A DNA stretch of 64,000 nt, taken from assembly GCA_003665935.1 (NCBI GenBank), contig QPLR01000007.1:62001-126000 (forward strand), given 5' to 3'. Shown piece by piece: positions 8,273 to 16,097 of the stretch (the stretch's first letter is position 1; each line of letters opens with the position of its first letter). The stretch is from Halobellus sp. Atlit-31R. GTDB lineage: Archaea; Halobacteriota; Halobacteria; Halobacteriales; Haloferacaceae. Made by a program: the position numbers and the translations under genes. The notes under the pieces are model-generated. The model searched no databases. It was not told where the DNA came from and worked only from the letters and a program-made list of their open reading frames with translations.

Positions 8273-8324
8273 GCTCACCAGTCCCGTCTCCCGTCTCCGC
8301 TCACCAGTCCCGTCTCCCGTCTCC
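8273..8324. repeat. Tandem pair of 26-base repeats
   Basis: Two exact copies at 8273-8298 and 8299-8324 begin GCTCACCAG and end CCCGTCTCC; each copy contains CCGTCTC twice. They lie just after the AMMECR1 stop codon, in the spacer between two convergent genes. Confidence 0.85.
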
Positions 8325-8404
8325 GCTCAACGGCTGTCCCCGTTCGTCATCAACATCCCCCCAGCCCCCGCTACGCCGACGGCCGCGCGCTGCACCACTA
8401 CGAC

Positions 8405-9019
8405 TCACAGGTGCGACGTCTCGCCGGAGAACGTCAGCCGCCACTCCCCGCGTTCCCGTTCGAGCCGTGTCAGCCCACACAGCGGCGCTTCCACGCCCTC
8501 TGTCGAGCCGGTGAGCCCGTCGACGACTCCGCCGACGGTGAGTCCGTGTCCGACCAAGAGCACCGTTCCGTCCACGTCGTCGACGATCCGACGAGTCGCT
8601 TCCCCGACCCGTCTGGCGGCCTCGGCGTGCGTCTCCGGGAACTCGGGATACACGTGCGGCGCGTGGTCGCCGCGCACCGGTTCGAACCGCTCGACGAGGT
8701 GTTCGTGTGGCAACGTCTCGGGCTCGGCGTCGAACCACTCGGCATTGCGGTGTTCGCCCAGCCCCGGTTCGAGCCACACGTCGTCGCCCGTTTCGCGACA
8801 GATCTCGTCGGCCGTCTCGACGGTGCGGAGAAACGGCGAGGCGTACACCGCGTCGAACGTCTGTCCGGACTCGACGAAGCGGCGGCCGACGCGCCACGCC
8901 GCCCACCGACCCAGTTCGGTCAGCGGCGGATCGTGCACGCGTTCGGCGCGGTGTGGCCACTCCGGATCGACGCTGTCCTGTCGCTGTCCGTGTCTGACGA
9001 CCCATACGACCGCTGCCAT
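8405..9019 (-). CDS. Histidine phosphatase family protein (phosphoglycerate mutase-like)
   Basis: 204 residues. The phosphate-accepting motif VRHGQ is at the N-terminus (His9), and the second catalytic histidine is in LLVGHGLTVGG. ASPFLRTVETA in the first third is the conserved arginine-containing helix. The protein should form a phosphohistidine intermediate and remove phosphate from a small molecule or protein. The substrate cannot be told. It lies just downstream of the nicotinate phosphoribosyltransferase gene on the same strand (51-base gap). Confidence 0.88.
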   Translation of the reverse strand: MAAVVWVVRHGQRQDSVDPEWPHRAERVHDPPLTELGRWAAWRVGRRFVESGQTFDAVYASPFLRTVETADEICRETGDDVWLEPGLGEHRNAEWFDAEPETLPHEHLVERFEPVRGDHAPHVYPEFPETHAEAARRVGEATRRIVDDVDGTVLLVGHGLTVGGVVDGLTGSTEGVEAPLCGLTRLERERGEWRLTFSGETSHL

Positions 9020-9070
9020 ACGCGCCGTACGCGGTCACGAAGCAAAGCCGTCTCGCTCCGGCGGCGCTCG

Positions 9071-10240
9071 CTACGACGACGGCGACGGCGGGGTCTCGTA
9101 CGCACACAGCGCTGCGTCCCCTGCCGCCCGCTCGACTGCCGCGTCGAGGCCGAGATCGAAGTCGTCGACGACGTCGCCGTCACGCAGAAGCGGCTGGAGG
9201 AGCGCCTCGCCGCCGTCCGGGCCCGGCCGACCGCGCAGACCGACGTGGTGGCCGCCGTCGGAGGTTCGGTAGACCGCTTTGGCCCCGGTGAGTTTGCCGC
9301 GCTTAGCCGCCAGTTCGCCGTCGACCTCGACGATGTCGAGCGCGAAGTCGACGGGGTCGGCGTTGGAGACGTAGCCGCCGACGCCGAAGCCGTCGGCGAC
9401 GTCTCGGAGCTCCAGCAGGTCCGCCGGGCCGAGTCCCCCCGAGACGAAGACGTCGACGTCCTCGCGGCCGTGGGCGTCGAGGGTCCAGCGGACTTCGCGG
9501 ACGATGTGTCGGAAGTCACCTCGTCGCGACCCGGTCGTATCGAGGCGGACGCTGTCCAGGCGATCACCGAGCGCCGCGGCCGCGCGGAGCGCCTCGTCGG
9601 TCTCGTCGGAGTAGGTGTCACAGAGGGCGACCCGCGGGACGTCCTCACCGACCGCCTCGTCGAAGGCCTGCCACGCCTGCTCCTGATTGCCGCGGCCGAA
9701 ACAGATCAGGAGTGCGTGCGGCATCGTCCCGCCCGCCTCGCGGCCGATCACGTCGCCTGCGGCGGCGTGTGAGAAGCCGTCGAGTCCCGCGATGACCGCG
9801 CTGCGCTCGACCATCGCCGCGATGGACGGGTGGACGTGTCGCGCGCCGAACGAGAGGACGAGCGAGTCGGGGGCGGCCTGCCGCACGTCGAGTGCGGCGG
9901 TCGCGACGCCCGACGCGTGGGAGAGGAAGCCGAGCAGCGACGTCTCGAGGCGGGCGAACTCCAGATAGTCGCCTTCGATCCGCATCACGGGGCCGCCGTC
10001 GAACAGCCGACCGGACGGGATCGCGTCGACGTCGACGTCGCGGCCCTCCAAGAGCGCGGCGGCGTCTCTCACGCCCGCCAGCAGCTCGTAGTCGCCGTCG
10101 GGGAACTGATCGGCGGTGATCTCGGCGACGACACGTGGGTTTCGGTCCGCGTGACGGAGCGTCGTCTCCGTCCGATCGAAGTACGCGTCGGTCGCGCTCC
10201 CATCCCTGATGGCGTTGGGACCGACGATGTCGAACTCCAT
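9071..10240 (-). CDS. Nicotinate phosphoribosyltransferase
   Basis: 389 residues, the size of the short archaeal/bacterial NAPRTase class. The signature segments are SHASGVATAALDVR, LSFGARHVHP, GTMPHALL, and DTYSDETDE followed by VRLDTTGSRRGD and FVSGGLGPADL, which make up the phosphate and nicotinate sites of the type II PRT barrel. The enzyme converts nicotinate and PRPP to nicotinate mononucleotide in the salvage arm of NAD synthesis. NAD synthetase for the last step of that pathway is encoded at 39897. No signal peptide or truncation is seen. Confidence 0.9.
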   Translation of the reverse strand: MEFDIVGPNAIRDGSATDAYFDRTETTLRHADRNPRVVAEITADQFPDGDYELLAGVRDAAALLEGRDVDVDAIPSGRLFDGGPVMRIEGDYLEFARLETSLLGFLSHASGVATAALDVRQAAPDSLVLSFGARHVHPSIAAMVERSAVIAGLDGFSHAAAGDVIGREAGGTMPHALLICFGRGNQEQAWQAFDEAVGEDVPRVALCDTYSDETDEALRAAAALGDRLDSVRLDTTGSRRGDFRHIVREVRWTLDAHGREDVDVFVSGGLGPADLLELRDVADGFGVGGYVSNADPVDFALDIVEVDGELAAKRGKLTGAKAVYRTSDGGHHVGLRGRPGPDGGEALLQPLLRDGDVVDDFDLGLDAAVERAAGDAALCAYETPPSPSS

Positions 10241-10339
10241 ACTCCGCGTTCGCGGGGCGCGCTGAAAAGTTCACTCGTTCGGCCCCGCACTCCGAAGGCG
10301 ATTCGTCTTCAATCGGGCCGCGGCAGCGACAACGACCTC

Positions 10340-11797
10340 TCAGGCCTTCGGCCGGATGTCGTCGAGGTCGGCCGCGGTCGGCCCGTTGACGATCGTCACG
10401 CGCGTCCCGGAGCGGGTGACGCGGAACGCGTCCGCGAACTCGCCGTCGGGGACGACGTAGGTGCCCTCCGCGCGCTGCTCGGCGTCGTGGGCGTCGAGGA
10501 TCGCGCGGTAGGCGCGCTGGAACTCGCGGGCGTCGCCTGCGGTGTCCCACTCGGTCACCCAGACGTAGCCGTACTCTGTCTCGCCGGCGGCCTCGTTTTT
10601 GTACGGATACAGACGGTCGTTCCCCCACCCCGCGGACGGCTCCGCCTCGTAGTTGTACGCGTCGTACGGGCTGTCGACGTCGGCGATGCCGCGCGGATCG
10701 ATCGTGTCGGCGTCGGCGTTCCGCGCCTGGTACCAGAACATCACGTACATCGACGCCTCGCCGACGGTGTCGGAGCCGCCCTGACCCTGTCCCGCGAAGG
10801 TCTGCCAGCCGTTCCGCGCACGGTCGCGGTAGTCGATCGGCGTCGGCGTCTCGTCGGTGCGGTGGATGATCTGCTCGGAGGAGACCGGCGGGCTCTCGAA
10901 GCGCTCGTCGACGGCGCTCCAGCCGTCGGTGCTGACGAGATCGTGGACGTAGACCGGACCGTCGGAGTACGGCTGGAAGATCGTCAGGAAGATGCCGAGG
11001 TTGGTGTCGCCGCCACCGCCACCGCTGCCGCCCCCACCTCGCGACGGCGTCGCCACGCAGTCCCACGCGCCACCGCAACGCTCGACGTAGCGCTGCTCGA
11101 CGTAGTTCGCGTCGCCCTCGATCAGCCCGTCGGTCGCGAGCTGTTCGTCCTGAGTACCGCCGCCGTACTTCGCTTTCGTGAGGTCGTACTGCTGGTCCTG
11201 CAGCGCGTGCACGAGTTCGTGGACGAGCGTGGTGTTGTCGATCGTCGGCGACTCGGGCGTGTCGGTGATGATCTTGATCTCGTCGTCTGTCGGCGAGTAG
11301 AAGCCGGCGACGGCGGCGCTCCGGGTGCTGCTGATCGCCGTTCCGCTGCTCTCGGTCTCTCCGGTCACGAACAGCGCCTCCCACACCTGGTCGTTCCACT
11401 GGTCGTACTCGCTCGGCCCGTCCGCGCCGGATCCGCCGCCACCCGACGAGCGGTTCCGGTACTCCGCGCGCGAGATGACTGACACCGGCACTCGATTCGT
11501 GAACTCCTCGCCGCGCAGATATTCGACGCGGGCCATCGATCGACCCACGTAGGCCCGCAGTTCGTCGTCGTCGAGCCCGTCGGATTGATCGACATCGATC
11601 GACTCGTTGTGCCAGTAGCCGTCCTCCCAGCCCAGAACGTCGTTCGTCGGGTCGTCGAAGTCGGCGTTCGGCGCGCCGACGCCCTCGACTCCGCTCACCC
11701 CTGTGGCGGGTCTCGACTCCATCACTGGGGCGCTACAGCCGGCGAGAACGAGCAGTAGAGCGACCGCCGAGACCGCAATCCCGCGTCTCCGCTTCAT
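10340..11797 (-). CDS. Hvo_1808 family surface lipoprotein with HExxH motif
   Basis: 485 residues. A lipoprotein signal with LLLVLAGC places the anchor at Cys21. The central domain holds HELVHALQDQQYDL (His193 and His197), a gluzincin-like zinc motif followed by the acidic residue run GLIEGDANYVEQRY typical of a third ligand. Glycine-rich runs (SSGGGGSG, about 117-124, and a second near 262) look like flexible linkers. I recognise the whole as the Hvo_1808 surface-protein family of haloarchaea; peptidase activity is likely but unproven. The last 80 residues may be a small C-terminal domain. Confidence 0.82.
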   Translation of the reverse strand: MKRRRGIAVSAVALLLVLAGCSAPVMESRPATGVSGVEGVGAPNADFDDPTNDVLGWEDGYWHNESIDVDQSDGLDDDELRAYVGRSMARVEYLRGEEFTNRVPVSVISRAEYRNRSSGGGGSGADGPSEYDQWNDQVWEALFVTGETESSGTAISSTRSAAVAGFYSPTDDEIKIITDTPESPTIDNTTLVHELVHALQDQQYDLTKAKYGGGTQDEQLATDGLIEGDANYVEQRYVERCGGAWDCVATPSRGGGGSGGGGGDTNLGIFLTIFQPYSDGPVYVHDLVSTDGWSAVDERFESPPVSSEQIIHRTDETPTPIDYRDRARNGWQTFAGQGQGGSDTVGEASMYVMFWYQARNADADTIDPRGIADVDSPYDAYNYEAEPSAGWGNDRLYPYKNEAAGETEYGYVWVTEWDTAGDAREFQRAYRAILDAHDAEQRAEGTYVVPDGEFADAFRVTRSGTRVTIVNGPTAADLDDIRPKA

Positions 11798-11838
11798 TAC
11801 GAGAACGGACGGTCTACGCGCGGAAGTACCTTGTTGCC

Positions 11839-12348
11839 TCAGCCGCGGAAGAGCCGGTAGGACGCCTGCCCGGTCGCGACGGCCTCCTCCTCTCGGGTCC
11901 CTTCCCAGCGTCGCGAGGCCTCGTCGCTCCTGTCGACGTCGTCGGGGAGGCTGCTGATGACCGTGACCGTGCTCACGCCGATCGTCCCGCCGGCGCGGAC
12001 GACTTCGGCGGTCGCGGTCAGATCGCCGGAGGCACGGCGCAGATAGTTGACGTTGAGGTTCACGGTGGCGACGCCGTCGCCGATCGGATCGTTGAGCATC
12101 GTCCGCTGTGCGATACCGCCTGCCGTGTCGATGAGCGTCGCCGCGATGCCGCCGTGGACCGTCGGCGGGCTGGTGGTGTTGGTGAGCTTCTCGTCGTACG
12201 GGACCGTCATCACCACGCGTCCCGGTTCGATCGCGTCGACGCGCGTGTCGAGCCAGGAGAGGTAGCCGTGCTCCCGTTCGACGTACTCCTGTACGAACGC
12301 GGCGGCGTCGTCTGGAAACGCCGACCGAGTCGAGTCGTCGTCGGCCAT
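11839..12348 (-). CDS. PaaI/YbgC-type hotdog thioesterase
   Basis: 169 residues. The hotdog signature VHGGIAATLIDTAGGIA sits in the middle, with the Gly-Gly turn and the acidic catalytic residue in the helix, followed by the beta-strands VATVNLNVNYLRRA and GTIGVSTVTV. The family hydrolyses acyl- or aryl-CoA thioesters. Here the N-terminal 40 residues (YVEREHGYLSWLDTRV) are the usual haloarchaeal extension. The gene stands 41 bases upstream of the Hvo_1808 family gene on the same strand. Confidence 0.87.
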   Translation of the reverse strand: MADDDSTRSAFPDDAAAFVQEYVEREHGYLSWLDTRVDAIEPGRVVMTVPYDEKLTNTTSPPTVHGGIAATLIDTAGGIAQRTMLNDPIGDGVATVNLNVNYLRRASGDLTATAEVVRAGGTIGVSTVTVISSLPDDVDRSDEASRRWEGTREEEAVATGQASYRLFRG

Positions 12349-12407
12349 ACGTTATCCGGACGGGGCAGGCGTATGTAGCTAGCGGCTAGCGCGCACCTGC
12401 TCGCTGC

Positions 12408-13409
12408 TCATCCGAGGCGGATCGGGTCGTCGCTGTCGCGGATCGTCACGCGCACCTGCTCGCCGACCGCGAACGTCCGCTCCGGGCAGACGAGTTTCGC
12501 GCCGAACTCGGGATCGCAGCCGGTGAAAAGCGAGAGTCCGGTGATCCGGTCGCCGTTCGCGAGCACGTCGACGTCGCGCCACGCGACGGTGCGGCCGCTG
12601 GTGTCGCCGACGCGGTGCCCGAGAAACGACACCGGCCCGGGGACCTCGTGATGGCGGCCCAGCGCTCCGCCGCCCCCGTAGTGCGTCAACCCCCCGTCGA
12701 GGACGACGGTCTCCTGTGCGTCTTCCGCGGCGTCGCTCCGATCGCTGGGAGCGACGACGCCGGCGATCCCGACGAATCGGTCGTCGGAGGCTGATCGTTC
12801 GGGGGTGTCGAGCAGCGCGTACGTCTCGCCGCTCTCGACGACCGTCCCAGTACCGTCCCATCGCATCGGTTCGACGTCGACGCCGACGTCGACCGGGTGC
12901 GACCCGCCGGCGCGGTGGAGGTTCTGCGTCGCGTCTCGGAATCCCAAGTGGAGGTGGTTCGCAACCCAGGGCGCGAAAAAGCCCGAGCGGATCATCGGCC
13001 CGAGCGAGTCGCCGACGGCGACGACGTCGCCGGCGGACACCTCGGGCCGGACGTGGAGGATGCGCGCGACGAGCCCGTCGGACGTTCCGGCCGCGTCGAG
13101 CCCGCTCTCTGCGGCGTCGACGTCGACGAGTACGAGGTGCTCGTCGTCGGCCGCGTACGGCTTCGGCGGCGCGCGGACCGTTCGCGTCTCGCGGACTGTC
13201 CCGGCGACCGGCGAGAGCGCCTCGTTCCTCGCCGGATAGAGGTCGACGGCGCAGCCAGCCGCGTGGGCCGGATACGGCGAGTTGTACAGCGAGAACCGAC
13301 GGTACGCCCGCAGCGTCGACTCCGGCAGCCGCACTGGCTTTTGCCCTCCGACCGCCGTGGCCTCCGCTGCGTCGTCGCTGCGCCGACGTCGGGTGCTATC
13401 TGACGTCAC
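12408..13409 (-). CDS. M23/LytM-fold protein of unknown substrate
   Basis: 333 residues from a GTG at 13409; the first 30 residues are poorly conserved-looking, so the true start could be a little later. The order of features matches M23 peptidases: HAAGCAVD (His49, Asp56), SPVAGTV, ILHVRPEVSAGDVVAVGDSLG, and the HxH motif in NHLHLGF (His152, His154). The spacing between the first His and the Asp is longer than the usual HxGxD. The C-terminal 170 residues are of unknown type. There is no signal peptide, so it appears cytosolic, and archaea lack the peptidoglycan that bacterial M23 enzymes cut. Confidence 0.65.
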   Translation of the reverse strand: MTSDSTRRRRSDDAAEATAVGGQKPVRLPESTLRAYRRFSLYNSPYPAHAAGCAVDLYPARNEALSPVAGTVRETRTVRAPPKPYAADDEHLVLVDVDAAESGLDAAGTSDGLVARILHVRPEVSAGDVVAVGDSLGPMIRSGFFAPWVANHLHLGFRDATQNLHRAGGSHPVDVGVDVEPMRWDGTGTVVESGETYALLDTPERSASDDRFVGIAGVVAPSDRSDAAEDAQETVVLDGGLTHYGGGGALGRHHEVPGPVSFLGHRVGDTSGRTVAWRDVDVLANGDRITGLSLFTGCDPEFGAKLVCPERTFAVGEQVRVTIRDSDDPIRLG

Positions 13410-13546
13410 TCCGACTCACCGAGCATACACGGTCGGCGGACCGAGAGCGCTTAGCTGCGTCGGCGTGGCGCTCCCGCGGACGACGCTGACGACGGCACCT
13501 GCGTCCGAACCGTCGGGCTTAGGTCGTCCCCGCGTGACGCTGGCGT

Positions 13547-14848
13547 ATGTCGACACTCTTTCGCGATGCGCGGCTCGCCGACGGGCGCGCCCGCGACGTC
13601 CGCACCGACGCGGGAACGATCGTCGAAGTCGCCGACTCGATCGCAGACGACGCGGTCGAACACGTCGTCGACGCCGGCGAACGGCTCCTCCTTCCGGGTG
13701 CGATCGACGCGCACGTCCATTTCCGCGAGCCGGGTCACTCCCAGAAGGAGACCTGGGCGACCGGATCGCAGAGTGCGGCTGCCGGCGGTGTCACGACCGT
13801 CGTCGATCAGCCGAACACGACGCCCCCGACGACCACCGGTGCGGCGTTCGACGAGAAGGAGTCGCTGGCGGCGGCGTCGATCGTCGACTACGGGATCAAC
13901 GGCGGCGTCACGCCCGCCTGGGAACCGGAGACGCTGTTCGACCGGCCACTGTTCGCACTCGGTGAGGTCTTTCTCGCGGACTCGACGGGCGAGATGGGAA
14001 TCGAGGCCGACCTCTTCGCCGAGGCGGCCGCGCGCGCTGCGGAGGCCGGAGTCGTCGTCACCGTCCACGCCGAGGACGCGACCCTGTTCGACGAGACGGC
14101 GCGCGAGCGCGACGCTGGCGGTGTCGGCCGCGACGCCGACGCCGACGTCTGGAGCCAGTACCGCCGCGCCGAGGCAGAGGCGGCAGCCGTCGAACGCGCC
14201 GTCGAGGTCGGCGCGGAGACTGGCGCGTCGATCCACATCGCGCACACGAGCACGCCCGAGGGCGTCGACGCAGCCGTCGCCGGTGGGGCGACCTGCGAGG
14301 CGACGCCGCATCACCTGTTTCTCTCCCGTGCGGACGCGACCGAACTGGGAACCTACGGGCGGATGAACCCGCCGCTCCGGAGCGAGGAGCGACGCGAGGG
14401 GCTCTGGCAGCGCCTCGTCGACGGCGACGTCGACATCGTCGCGACCGACCACGCGCCCCACACGACGGCGGAGAAGGACGCCGAGTTGTGGGCGGCTCCG
14501 AGCGGCGTCCCCGGCGTCGAGACGATGCTGCCGCTGCTCCTCGACCGCGCTCGGCAGGGTGAGCTCTCCTACGAGCGCGTCCGCGACGTCACCGCCGCCA
14601 ACGTCGCCGAGATCTTCGACCTCCCGCGGAAGGGCCGCGTCGCCGAGGGCTACGACGCGGACCTCGTGCTGGTCGACCCCGATAATGCGACGGAGATCCG
14701 GGGCGAGGAGCTCCACTCGAAGTGCGGGTGGACGCCGTTCGAGGGGCTGTCCGGCGTCTTCCCGGAACTGACGGTCGTTCGGGGGGAGGTCGTCTACGAC
14801 GGCGAGGAGGTCCTCGGCGAGCAGAGCGGCCGGAACGTCCGGCGCTGA
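13547..14848 (+). CDS. pyrC: Dihydroorotase
   Basis: 433 residues. The metal-binding HVHFREPG motif starts at His56, followed by NTTPPTT, VTVHAEDA, HIAHTSTPEG, and near the end VATDHAPHT, the complete amidohydrolase set for class I dihydroorotase. It closes carbamoyl aspartate to dihydroorotate in pyrimidine synthesis. The first residues MSTLFRDARLADG are the normal beta-sandwich start. The box GGCTTAGG (about 13518-13525) lies roughly 25 bases before the ATG, fitting a leaderless message. No other pyrimidine gene is nearby. Confidence 0.92.
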   Translation: MSTLFRDARLADGRARDVRTDAGTIVEVADSIADDAVEHVVDAGERLLLPGAIDAHVHFREPGHSQKETWATGSQSAAAGGVTTVVDQPNTTPPTTTGAAFDEKESLAAASIVDYGINGGVTPAWEPETLFDRPLFALGEVFLADSTGEMGIEADLFAEAAARAAEAGVVVTVHAEDATLFDETARERDAGGVGRDADADVWSQYRRAEAEAAAVERAVEVGAETGASIHIAHTSTPEGVDAAVAGGATCEATPHHLFLSRADATELGTYGRMNPPLRSEERREGLWQRLVDGDVDIVATDHAPHTTAEKDAELWAAPSGVPGVETMLPLLLDRARQGELSYERVRDVTAANVAEIFDLPRKGRVAEGYDADLVLVDPDNATEIRGEELHSKCGWTPFEGLSGVFPELTVVRGEVVYDGEEVLGEQSGRNVRR

Positions 14849-15000
14849 GGCTGGAGTAGAAGCGAACAGCCGGCACGACCGCCCCCGCGTCGACGTGCCG
14901 GGCAACCGCGGCCCGACGCGGGGTCTGCGTCACGTCACGGCGGCGCTGGGCGCCCGATCACAAATAAACGCTCGCGCCGGGCGGTGTCGGACTCGCGCCG

Positions 15001-15771
15001 CTACAGTCGCCGATCCGCGAGCGCCGGAAACGAGTCGCGCGTCTCACGAACTTCCTCGAGCGCGACGTCCGCGTGTATCGTTCGCGCATCGCCGCCGGCG
15101 TTCGCGCGCTCGACCCCCCACGGATCGACGACGACGCTCTCGCCGCCGAGGTCGACGCCGCGGAGCGACCCCGTGAGGTTCGCGGCGACGAGAATCGCCT
15201 GGTTCTCGACGGCCCGCGTCCGGGTGAACAGATGCCAGTGATCGAGTCGCTCGCGCGGCCACGCGGAAGTGACGAGCAGCACGTCGACGCCGGCGTCGAC
15301 GAGTGAGCGATAGAGCCCCGGAAAGCGCAGGTCGTAGCAGGTCGTCAGCCCGAGCGTCCCCAGCCCCGTCTCGACGGCGCAGACCGTCTCTCCGGCCGTG
15401 AGCCGCACCGACTCCTCGGAGTCGTAGCCGAAGAGGTGGATCTTGCGATACGTCGCCTGCAGTCGCCCGTCGGGACCGAACAGGACCGAAGTGTTGTACA
15501 GGTCGTCGCCGTCGCGTTCGAGGAGGCTCCCGCCGTGGAGGTAGATCGAGCGCTCCTCTGCGACTGCAGCGAGCCGGGCCGTCGTCTCCCCCGGAACTGA
15601 CTCGGCGACGTCGCCGTAGGCGTCGAACGCGAAGTAGCCGACGGGCCACAGCTCCGGCAGCACGACGAGGTCGGCACCGCGACCGGCGGCGTCGTGGATC
15701 CGCTCGACGACCTGCTCGCGGTTCGTCTCCGGTGCGTTCCTCGCTTCGAGCTGGACGGCCGCGATCCTCAC
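15001..15771 (-). CDS. Carbon-nitrogen hydrolase (nitrilase family)
   Basis: 256 residues from a GTG at 15771. The nitrilase catalytic triad is complete: Glu40 in VLPELWP, Lys110 in TYRKIHLFG, and Cys145 in TTCYDLRFP. This class hydrolyses amides, for example omega-amides such as ketoglutaramate; the pattern GYDSEE after the lysine and CYDLRFP are common in omega-amidase-like members, but the substrate is not certain. A possible 35-codon reading frame directly upstream overlaps the start (see 15768-15875). Confidence 0.87.
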   Translation of the reverse strand: MRIAAVQLEARNAPETNREQVVERIHDAAGRGADLVVLPELWPVGYFAFDAYGDVAESVPGETTARLAAVAEERSIYLHGGSLLERDGDDLYNTSVLFGPDGRLQATYRKIHLFGYDSEESVRLTAGETVCAVETGLGTLGLTTCYDLRFPGLYRSLVDAGVDVLLVTSAWPRERLDHWHLFTRTRAVENQAILVAANLTGSLRGVDLGGESVVVDPWGVERANAGGDARTIHADVALEEVRETRDSFPALADRRL

Positions 15772-15875
15772 GGCCTCTCACCGCCTCTCTGCTCGGCCCC
15801 TGGAACCGCGGTGGCCGACGCTCTCTCGGGGCTTCCTTCGACCGAACCGGACCCGGCACTGACTCGTTCGCGCAT
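15768..15875 (-). CDS. Possible 35-codon upstream ORF coupled to the nitrilase gene
   Basis: An ATG at 15873-15875 opens a frame of 35 codons rich in Ser, Glu, Ala and Gly, and its TGA overlaps the GTG of the nitrilase gene (GTGA). An AGTATGTAT box on the minus strand (about 15911-15919) would place the transcription start just before this ATG. The peptide has no recognisable features. It could be a real coupled small ORF or merely an open leader. Confidence 0.25.
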   Translation of the reverse strand: MRERVSAGSGSVEGSPERASATAVPGAEQRGGERP

Positions 15876-16097
15876 ACGGACGGTGGACTCGGGCGCTGTC
15901 TCGTCGGCGATACATACTGCCGCAAAGACGTCGTCGCACCCGTGAGTTACCAGCCCCTTCGAGCCCCGGCCACCTAAAATCCGAGGCTCGGCTCGACAGC
16001 GACTCTCTGCTCAGAACTCGTCGAGGGCGACGGCGGCCGTGCGAGAGCGTTGCCGTCTGGCGAAAGCTATCTATCGCAGGGAGTCGCAGATGCCGAT
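15876..16097. other. Intergenic region between divergent nitrilase and flavoprotein genes
   Basis: No gene is seen. The region holds the putative TATA-like box of the nitrilase unit (about 15911-15919) and an AGCTATCTATC stretch (about 16065-16075) about 25-30 bases before the flavoprotein ATG at 16098, which may be its promoter. Confidence 0.4.

Noticed and set aside
13331-13372. Resemblance of the M23 gene start to the 23-base repeat
   Set aside because: Only an 11-base stretch, GGCTTTTGCCC, is shared. This can arise by chance in G+C-rich DNA.
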